A stretch of DNA of 64,000 nucleotides from Symsagittifera roscoffensis. Its lineage: Eukaryota; Xenacoelomorpha; Acoela; Convolutidae. The notes beneath the pieces were generated by a model. That model worked only from the letters and a program-made list of their open reading frames with translations. It was not told where the DNA came from and did not search any database. Both the position numbers and the translations under genes were made by a program. The DNA lies in the NCBI RefSeq assembly GCF_963678635.1, contig NC_087069.1:36499959-36563958 (forward strand), given 5' to 3'. Of this stretch, positions 45,901 through 54,578 are shown piece by piece (within the stretch, counting starts at the first letter, position 1; each line of letters begins with the position of its first letter).

Positions 45901-46125
45901 AAAACTAGCCAAAATTTTGATATTTTTGCAGCTCTTTCCAAAAATTTGCAGTTTGTTCCAAAAACTTTGAAATTTTTGCAATTTTTTCAGAACTTGAAAT
46001 TTTTCCAAAAACTTGAAAATTTTTTAAGGTTTCAGTAGGTTTCAGCATAGTTTAAGCTAGATTGAGTACAGTTTAAAAAAAAGGATCATCTAATAAAATA
46101 GTTATTAAGTCAAATTATATCAAAT
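42905..46125 (-). repeat. Right inverted arm of giant element
   Basis: Complement of 32668-36440, running from the CCAAT block to ATTTGATATAATT at the outer edge (46125). It has two instead of three ~313-bp units and lacks ~200 bp of the zinc-finger gene. Beyond 46125 the sequence turns abruptly into A/C-rich LTR-element DNA, so the outer terminal block is missing here. Confidence 0.85.
43081..43234 (+). pseudogene. Right-arm copy of zinc-finger gene lacking finger 1
   Basis: After CTCATTTTTT the text jumps straight to LKCSNCNFYTFSSEELTNHIKMKQC and continues to the same C-terminus as 35929-36177. The ATG, finger 1 and upstream sequence are deleted relative to the left arm. Confidence 0.65.
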
Positions 46126-46831
46126 TCAATATTTCTAACACCAACCTATTAGCCGAAAGATATTAAACTCCAGGCATATCTATAACTATAACTTTACAAC
46201 CTCCAGGTCAAAAATAAGACACTCGCTATAACTTGACAACTAAAATAAACAACACCATAATATTACAACCCTCCCCTATCTAATAACGCAAAGATCAACA
46301 ATATTTTCCCAACTCAGACTTCAAAAACCCCCTAACCAAAAATGATAAATTAGCCTAAAGTAAAAATTTGACAGTATTAATTTAGCCTAAAGTACAAAAA
46401 TCTCAAAAATACCTCAGATCACCTGACAAATAAAAATAAAGCAAAGAGGATCTCCCGAACACCATAAAATTAGCCCCCAACAACTTTTCCCAAAACTCAA
46501 CCCACTTGTCAAAAAATCAATAAATAACTCGACCACACTTGAAAACCTTCCCAAACAACAAAAAATACTCGACCAAGAAATCATTTCTTAAATGCTATTC
46601 TCTCGATCAGTCAATATCTTTAAAAATACAACTTTCAACATTTTCATAAACTTTTTCACAATACTTAAACTTTTATTCATATTTCTCTTTGATACCTTTG
46701 AAGCTTTTATAATAATTTAAATCATTTTTTGCAACTTTTTTTAATTTTTCTACTCCCTATTTGAAATATATCTCCAACTTTCCTAAATCATTGACCATAT
46801 TCACAGGTACGATAACCCAAAGTTTATTTAA
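46126..46831 (+). other. LTR-element spacer, no gene
   Basis: A/C-rich, G-poor sequence of the LTR element resuming after the nested insertion. No supported frame. TTCACAG at 46800-46806, just before the next ATG, could be a splice acceptor for a subgenomic env-type RNA. Confidence 0.4.
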
Positions 46832-47020
46832 ATGATACGAACAATTTTTAGTAGAACAGATATTTTTTTACTATTTGTAATTTTTATAACATTTTTATCA
46901 TCCCTAATATTGACAATATGCAAATGTATAAAAAAGGCAATAATCACATTCGCCTTAGCAACAATCATTTTAATTCTTTTCCGTGAAGAATACTACAATA
47001 AACATAAATATTTTCACTAG
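46832..47020 (+). CDS. Small membrane protein ORF of LTR element
   Basis: 62 codons from an ATG. Two hydrophobic stretches (residues ~10-30: IFLLFVIFITFLSSLILTI; ~35-50: AIITFALATIILILF) are separated by a Cys/Lys turn, and the tail is Tyr/His/Lys-rich. It is likely an integral membrane protein, or the broken N-terminus of a longer product. Family unknown. Confidence 0.4.
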   Translation: MIRTIFSRTDIFLLFVIFITFLSSLILTICKCIKKAIITFALATIILILFREEYYNKHKYFH

Positions 47021-48005
47021 GAAAAATCAATCAGAATACCTTCAAAAATTGCTTACCAACAATCACACAATCAGTCTTCACCGACATCATCCCAAGAAAA
47101 CCCGACAATACCTACAACTACCCAAAACCCCCAAACATCCACACGAATTTCTTTCCAAGATAACTCATACACTTTTGAAGAACGACACGCTCGCTTATCC
47201 GAACCATTAGAACCAGTTCAGCGACAAGCACCTCTAAGTGAACCAACATATAACTTGTACCCAACATTACAACAAGAATTAAGTAGAATAAGAAACATTA
47301 GTCAAAATCAAAATACAGTTGAAATAAATAGACAAATTATACATCCACGACGAAATAGAAATTTTCAAACCCCTCGAAATCATTTTGATATATCCAATCA
47401 CCAACACCAATTACTCCAGAAAACCCAAATAGTACATTACCAGAAACTCCCACACTCCTTTCACAACGTAGCACCTCAAGTATACCCTCAGATTACTTAG
47501 GTTCAACACCAACATCTGAACAAATACGTGAAAATCCCTTTAACCCCCCAACCAAACATCACGACTACCATATTGGACAACACAATCATTCACACAAGGT
47601 GAACCAAATTTAATAAATGATCCAATAGATATTTCTATAGATACAACAACATCATCATCACTACCAGAAACTTTATCACTACCCTCAACACCATCAATAA
47701 GCCAGATTTCACCGACGCCTTTACCCCTACATTTTCCAAATAACCTCGACGCTAGATATCGAGAACATTCATTAACAAATATCACTTTAAGATTAGATTG
47801 GGACACGTTCACAGCACCCCCACCATTATTTGCACAACATCCAGAAAGTAACCGACTCCACAAGTGGGCACTTCATAGACTACAATATAGACAAGACATC
47901 CACGAAGACATTCGTGACCATAACATCCAGATACTCCAACAAAATAGTCTGCAATTAAAATTCGAAATCACGATTAAACTTAACAACATTGTTCAACATC
48001 CTTAA
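47021..48005 (+). pseudogene. Pro/Thr/Gln-rich region before env, broken
   Basis: Coding-like A/C-rich text appears in shifting frames: about 47028-47400 (a Ser/Thr/Pro/Gln-rich segment, then a Gln/Asn/Arg-rich one), then another frame from ~47560 to the TAA at 48003 with Thr/Ser/Pro-rich text and a helical, charged C-terminus. Frame changes near 47390 and 47560 break it. It may be an unrecognised accessory protein; no motif was identified. Confidence 0.4.
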
Positions 48006-48148
48006 TCATTAAACCCACCCAATATAACAGCTCAATCGCTACCACCACCATTTATAACAACTGAAGTAATATATAAGTACGACAGATATACCAAAAAGAC
48101 AATTGGTTACATTACATTTTATAACCCATACTCAGGATTATCATACAC

Positions 48149-50768
48149 ATGTATATTCTAAAAATATTGATATTTCAACAAATCTTTTTTCCAATATTTT
48201 CCGATCAAAACACAAATCCTTCTCCCCGCACAGGACCCCAGGACTTATTAGTAACACACTACGATTGTAAAGAAAATGAACAAAATACACTACACAAATA
48301 TGCAATAAATCAAGTATCACAATGCGAAATAGAACCACAAGCTATAGAAACTACAAATGTAATAGCGACACTGTATTCAAAAGTCCGAGCAACTACAGTC
48401 GCAGGATATAAATTTTGAGCAACATTTTCCGAAAAGAAAGTACATTGTTCACAAGTTTCAAACGGAAATAAAAACCGACTTGACCACGAATCATTCTACC
48501 AAAGTAATATAGAAAGACTTCTACATCTAAATCCCAGTGATTGTAAAAACGAGCTACTCAGACTAAATATCACAAGAAATAAAAACACCGACAGAAAACT
48601 AGTATATTTTCAAGTCTTTGCAGATTCTGTACATCAAGCAGAACTTGAAAGATATCAAGGACATATAAAACTAGATGAAAAATACCCATACAACGGCGCA
48701 CACGGAAGATTAACTTATGACATACACGATAAGCACTGGATACCACACATTGGTATAAATAATCCATCAAACTGCAAAGCAGACACAAAAAATAAAGGAT
48801 ATCAAGAAATAGTGTTATTCGATTGGAAAATACAACTCGAAAAAATACAACTCACACGAGATTTATCTGGCAACACAATAATCTATCAAGGAATTAGACT
48901 ACCTTGTAAAAACGATCAAGGTTATTGTGATCCTACAACACGGACACAAGCAACAATTGTTTGGTTCCCCGAAGATACCTGTACAACATTTCAAGTAGCA
49001 AAAATACACGCTCGAATGATAAAATTTCACGAAAATTTTTTTTTTACAATCAATTCCATATGAACAAGTCAATCCATCACGAAAACAAAGTACTGATTTT
49101 CGAAATATCCATAATATAGAAAATAAATTAACACGTTTTTAAATATATCAAGAAACAGAACTGGCATGCAAATACAGGAACCCACTCCACAAAACACAAT
49201 ATTCTGAAATACTAGTTGAATACGAAAAAGGTTTCGACATGACCACTGGAAAAATAAAATTTGACCCTTATGCCACAGGTCACCCTATAAACGAAGGAAC
49301 ATCTTATATACCAGTTAACTTTCAAAAAAGCAATGGTCAACCTGGTGGAAAACTAAAGCCACATGATACTAGAAGTACACGTTTACAAGAACTATCACTA
49401 ATGAATAATACTTATTTTGGTAATATCCACTATGGTATCCACTTAGATATGAAGTTAGACTACACGATTAGTCGAATTTTTCAAGAAATGTCACTCTCCG
49501 AATTGGAAACAATTCACCAACTATGCGAATTAGAAAGAACACAAATCCTACAATCACTTGCACTAGCAGTATTAAAAATACCCTACGCAGGATATTTATT
49601 ATCAGGAAATAGATCAAATTTTCTAGACTACGAAGGAAACATTTTATGGTTTTATACTTGTACCAAAAAGTATCACCACTATATGTTTTTGAAGATAAAC
49701 GCTGCTATAAAAAATCCCTATTTTTTATAAAAATAAAGTACATTTTGTTGACACACTTTCACGACGAACATATTTTTGGGATACCGCAGTCCCATGTGGA
49801 TCAAAACATAGCCACAATGTAGTACAATTGAACCCTGATGAAGATAAATATTATCTTCTTACTCCATACCCTACGTTAATGCAATCACTCGAAAAATTTT
49901 CACCCGAAAGCATCAGAAAAATTGCTCGTAATCCAAATGTTGATTTACAATCAATTGGATTATATTCAAAATCAGATATCCAACACCACATTAGAACACA
50001 ACAATTCCAAGAATTATTAACACAAATGGACACTATACAAAGACAATCAATTGATCAAAATTTACGAAAACTTGCCGAAACCGCTGGATTTGCAGATAAT
50101 TATACACAAGACTATAGCGGATATTTTAAAGACATTAAAGACTATATATATATCTAAACGGTGAAAAATACAGACCACAAGATATTTCATCTATAAATAT
50201 TTATAGCTTTGTTACCCTAAAAAATGAAATTTTCGATTTTTTAGGATGGCCCTATTACATCTTAGAAAAATTAACTATCTTATACGCAATGTTTAACTTT
50301 ATATGACTTCTTTTTTCACTTTTAAAAGGAATCTATAACACATGCGCTATACGCACACAAGTAAATAGACAAGCAAGTGTAGCACGCATACTATTTGCAG
50401 GATTTTTTGGAAATTTTTCTTCATCAATAAACAAAAAACTTCTGGACGCACAAATGAAAGAATATAATACAAAAATAGCGACAAGACAGAACACGTACGA
50501 CGAAGAACATAATAACATAGAAGTAACACCTACCGCACCACAGTTGCCACCCCTACCACATAACCATCCATTATCTTTAGTCCCACGTAATTTCCGAAAC
50601 CTAGCAATAACACATAACCCAAATTTTAGACAAAACATATCGCAAAGTCCCATACAACATATAATGACACATCATTCACAAGATGATAATACATATGAAC
50701 AAATTATAGAACAACCCCATATCAACGTTTTTCAGTCTCAAAATAATCATTTTTTTAGCCCACGATGA
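48149..50768 (+). pseudogene. env: Env-like membrane glycoprotein region, broken
   Basis: It opens at ATG 48149 with a hydrophobic leader (~20 residues) and continues in one frame to 49063 with a TGA at 48416. It is then interrupted around 49063-49239, runs 49239-49730, shifts to a frame ending 50157, and later to one ending at the TGA 50766. Cys residues and YCDP, WFPEDTCTTF and long helical text (LSELETIHQLCELERTQ) are seen. A hydrophobic segment near 50235-50335 would be the membrane anchor, followed by a basic tail. Position after integrase, leader, anchor and tail fit an envelope gene of an endogenous retrovirus-like element. The fusion-protein class is not assigned. Confidence 0.65.
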
Positions 50769-52575
50769 GCCGACAACTTGGATCCCTACACCGCTCAAAT
50801 TCCCACCCAACCAACCTCCACACTCCAATCCCAATAATCCCACTTTTTGCTTTCCCACCTACCGATTTCCCAACTATTAATATATCATCAAGCACAAATT
50901 CGGACACTAACTCAGATATTTCTGTTTTATACTCCATCTCACAACTTAATAACTCTAATATAGAAACCCTTGACGAATTTGCAGACTCCGAACCATCTCC
51001 GTCCAATAATTTTCAAACCAACTCCTCAGTTTTTTCAAAACCCCCTTTTCAACCAATCCCATTAAATAATTCACTCCCACCCGTTTTCACTCCTTCTTAG
51101 GCTTCGCAAGTAACCCCAACCTACTCTCCATTTCATTCCGACCGATCATCTAATAATTCTCCAGATACCACCCAAATTTCCCAGGAACTCGATAATTTTA
51201 TCACCCTACAGCAACAGTTAATACACCCTAACACCCTCACCATACATCAAATTTCATCCACAATAGAATCCTCAAACCCACCTACTCCTACACCCTCCTC
51301 AGCTTACACTGCATCATTAGCACAATCATCCACATCCACCGAAACATCGAATAGTACTCACCGAGCTTATCGCACTTTTAAACAAAAATTCCCGAATCAC
51401 CCATTCCCGACCAAACCCGGAACAGCCTGCGAATTTATTAATCATCCACAACACACAAACACGAAAGATTTTCTAACAATCACCTTACCCTCATTCCCAC
51501 AAAATACATTAAACACACCTAACGACACTAACGACACACGTAGTTTTGTAGATGAACATGTTTTAATGCCCACACTTCACTGGACAGCATATTACCATTT
51601 CACTAATCCCCTTTGCCTGCCACTATCTAACACTCATGACGATATAGAAAAGAATAAAGATATGCTATATAGACTCACCGCAACAGTAACACTTAGACAA
51701 TTTACTTAAATAGGATATAAAAAATTACTAAAAACATTCACTGCACCTCGTGCTAACGAATTTACAATAGAATATTACGACCATAATATCATCCGAACTA
51801 ATCAAGACCAATTTCTAGATGACGACCGCTTCGCTAACCCACAACTAACGGAAAGATTTTTCATCAAAACGTCATTTGTATTCACACTTGATATTTTTGA
51901 TAGAAAATATGATCACATCATTTCTGAAGCACTAAATGGTATTCAAGCTTACGAAATTTTTCAAAACAAATTTCAGTTGTTTTCACTAACCTTTCACTTC
52001 CTTGCACCACATGAACGCGATTTGCACTGTCCACACGACATTATTTTACGCACTAAACAGACTCATACATATACATACTATCGCTTCATACAAAATCATT
52101 TTGATTTACATACTCCATCAAGACATCCACACCATCGTTTTCAGTTTCTTAACTCGAAGTACACTTCACCATTTTTTCTTAATTTCACCTATTGCATCAA
52201 GGATACTAACCTCCACGGCATCCTCCGCAATTAGGACCCAGTAACACAAATGTATTTATTTTGTCCCATCACGAAGACCTTTAACGCCAAGAATTCACAC
52301 CCTTCCTTATCCCACATGAATTTATCCAGCCTATAGAAATCCCAATAATAGAATTTATTCACAATACTAAATATAATCTCAAAATATATAACCTCATTCA
52401 AAACACACCTTATGAGTTTGCAGTAGGCACCGAAGAACTAAAAACCATTAAAGCACTTCAATTGCTTTGGCCACTGCTTCAAACTACAAATATCATTCGC
52501 ATACTAGCAAAATTACTAACAACATCGGACATGATACACGACATCTTCCCCCACGGCTTTTTTCCAGCTGATTAA
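50765..52575 (+). pseudogene. Extra ~600-codon reading frame downstream of env, unknown, broken
   Basis: The ATG at 50765 overlaps the env-tail stop as ATGA. The same frame stays open to 52234 except for stops at 51098 and 51707, then shifts near 52290 and ends TAA at 52573. The first ~250 residues are Ser/Thr/Pro/Asn-rich (disordered). The remainder is globular, with aromatic and His-rich text (TLHWTAYYHFTNPL, FHFLAPHERDLHC). No known domain is recognised. A gene of this size after env is unusual for Ty3/gypsy elements. Low stop density and uniform codon style argue that it was once coding. Confidence 0.55.
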
Positions 52576-52578
52576 CAG

Positions 52579-52663
52579 GTAAGTATAATTTAAAAATATT
52601 CTTAACTAATAATTTTAAATTAGTACTAACCGTTCTTTATTCACGTTTCTCTTACATTTCTAG
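52579..52663 (+). other. Candidate 85-bp intron downstream of the last LTR-element gene
   Basis: CAG|GTAAGT (donor at 52579), a perfect TACTAAC branch site at 52624-52630 and TTTCTAG acceptor ending at 52663. All three signals are strong and correctly spaced. TACTAAC is repeated at about 52920 with no clear acceptor. The donor starts four bases after the stop codon of the preceding frame. Confidence 0.5.
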
Positions 52664-54169
52664 TCTTCATACCACGATCATCTGCAAAAAACAGAAAATA
52701 AAAATAAAAAATAAACTTGATAAAATTCTTCTAAACTTCATTAATATTTTGCACAAGATAATATGATAAAATTCATACCAAATGTAGTAAATTAATTTAT
52801 AAATTATTTCCCAATAAAGCAGTAAATTTAATTACGATAAAAATTTATAACTTTAAATTTCCCCAAGAAAGCAGTAAATTTGAAATTCTATGTATTAAAT
52901 TGATAAAATGAAAATGTAGTACTAACCTTTTGATATTTTCATTCACTCGCACAAGAATTCTATCCAAACTCGCACAGCTCGCCCACGAAGAATTGTTTAA
53001 ATAATGATTTTAAGTTTGAAGTTTTCACACTCAAGAACTCTAACACACGATAACAAGTTTCAAACTTTCCTTTAACCCGGTTGGAAAGGAATTATATACT
53101 AAATCAAACTAACCAACGCAACTTACTAAACACCACAAATCATTAAATAACAGCATGACTAAGAAAAGAAAACCTACGGTACCCAAACCGGATTAACCCA
53201 GTTTAAAACTGGATAATTTATTCTTTTGAAGACTATTATAAAGTCTAAGAAAGAAATAAAAAAACACAAAAAAGTCGCAAGACAAACCCATACCAAAAAC
53301 AATTTGATTTTTGAAAAAAGGACACAACCAAAGAAACATAAGAAAGACCAACATAAACCCAACATAAAACGTTATCCCATAACAGGACCTCTCAAAGAAA
53401 CCGCACGAAATCATACTCCCACTCCTGGCCTAACCCACCAGAGAGGACGTCATGAGCATGCTCTATAGCCGGCCTAACCCACCGCGCTACATCCACGCTT
53501 TGTGACCACACTTCTATTTTTAATAAGAGGTACTCAAGGGTGAGTAACTCTTCAAAATAACCGAACTAAAACAAAATGCTTCTGTGAAAACAACTAACTC
53601 AATTCATGATTAAAAAACCGAACTTATAAAATTTTATAAAATGTAAATCATACCTTGCAGTATATAAATCAGCACACAACAACAAAAACGAACATCCAAA
53701 GACAAAATGATCCCATTACACTCGAATAAGATTGGCTAACCACAACCGATATGCCGTCCACAATCACAACTCAAAGGATTTAGAGTACGACTTGACTTCG
53801 CAGAAAAGGACTTCATTGAACTAGACCAATGACCACCTCGATGTTCAAGTATACGTTCAGATCCGAGTTACGAGGCATCCCTTCCACACATGATCTCCAC
53901 GCCATTCCCAGACGAGGTTGAACACAAAACAAGTTCTCTACATAATACAGAAAAAACCGTCATAGCAAACCATTTTGAAATCAGATTCATTTCATTGGGG
54001 AACACAGTCTTTGTCACAAGACGACACAACGATTGATGTCCCTAACTCCAGCGTCCTGGAACTTCTTTAACAAGAGAAACCGGACAAGAATATGATGTTC
54101 GCCAAATACCAACGTTCATCATCCACCCTTTGAATTGCAGAGAGATAATTCTAAAAACTCTCTAAAACT
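52664..54169 (+). other. LTR-element 3' non-coding region with tRNA-like motif
   Basis: No supported gene. On the minus strand, TAGCGCGGTGGGTTAGGCC (~53471-53489) matches a tRNA A-box, and GGTGGGTTAGGCC is repeated at ~53427-53439, suggesting a SINE fragment in reverse orientation. A clear polypurine tract directly before the 3' LTR is not seen; GCAGAGAGATAA lies ~25 bp upstream. Confidence 0.4.
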
Positions 54170-54573
54170 TGCTCTAAACTATTTTTTTTCGATTGGATAA
54201 ATTGGATATTTTACCACTGTAAAGTATTTAATATTAACCAATCATAATCCATCTAACTAACAACCCACTTATTTGTAAGTGCTGAAATTACTTGTAATTT
54301 CAGCACCAGAGAGATTTGAATTTAACTTTGACATTAGTTGCCTCTCCAAGAGAACTGTAGCAGCCGCAACAAACCAGTATACCCTAGATCTATTGAGCCT
54401 AGCAGAGACTAGTTAAACACCCTGAGACTAGAAAGTATAAGAGTAAGATTAGGATCGGTATTAGACTAAGAAGTTGCACAAATCTATCCGGCCGAAAATA
54501 AGATAGCGTGACGAGCAGACGGTGTACCCTATCCGAAATTACTCTATGAGTTAACCACATCGGTTCTAACTCA
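54170..54573 (+). repeat. 3' LTR (404 bp)
   Basis: Direct repeat of 22417-22817 with TG...CA ends and the same 28-bp palindrome (54279-54306). It is followed by GAACC (54574-54578), the second copy of the target duplication. Confidence 0.88.
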
Positions 54574-54578
54574 GAACC

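Larger units (their letters stand above)
32080..46125. mobile_element. Giant (~14 kb) TIR element, copy B, nested in the LTR element
   Basis: Inverted arms are 32668-36440 and 42905-46125. The left side additionally has the ~0.6-kb outer block 32080-32667. The reverse complement of that block ends copy A near 5990, so the right outer block has been lost from this copy. The unique centre (36441-42904) holds five small genes on both strands. No transposase, integrase, DNA polymerase or RT is visible. Base composition is strand-symmetrical, unlike the A-rich host LTR element. A non-autonomous Maverick-like or virus-derived element, or an unknown large TIR transposon, are possible classes; none is proven. 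Confidence 0.75.
22417..54573 (+). mobile_element. 32-kb env-bearing Ty3/gypsy-like LTR element with a nested TIR element
   Basis: The LTRs at 22417-22817 and 54170-54573 both start TG and end CA, and are flanked by the same 5 bp GAACC (22412-22416 and 54574-54578). Inside, in order, are: primer-binding site, leader, small basic ORF, gag, protease-RT-RNase H-integrase, nested element (32080-46125), a membrane ORF, a Pro/Thr/Gln-rich region, an env-like region, an extra long ORF, and a 3' non-coding region. The plus strand of the element's own DNA is conspicuously A-rich and G-poor, in contrast to the nested DNA. About 16 differences between LTRs (counted by eye) and many stops in the genes indicate an old copy. 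Without the nested DNA it would be about 18 kb, large for the family. Confidence 0.88.
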
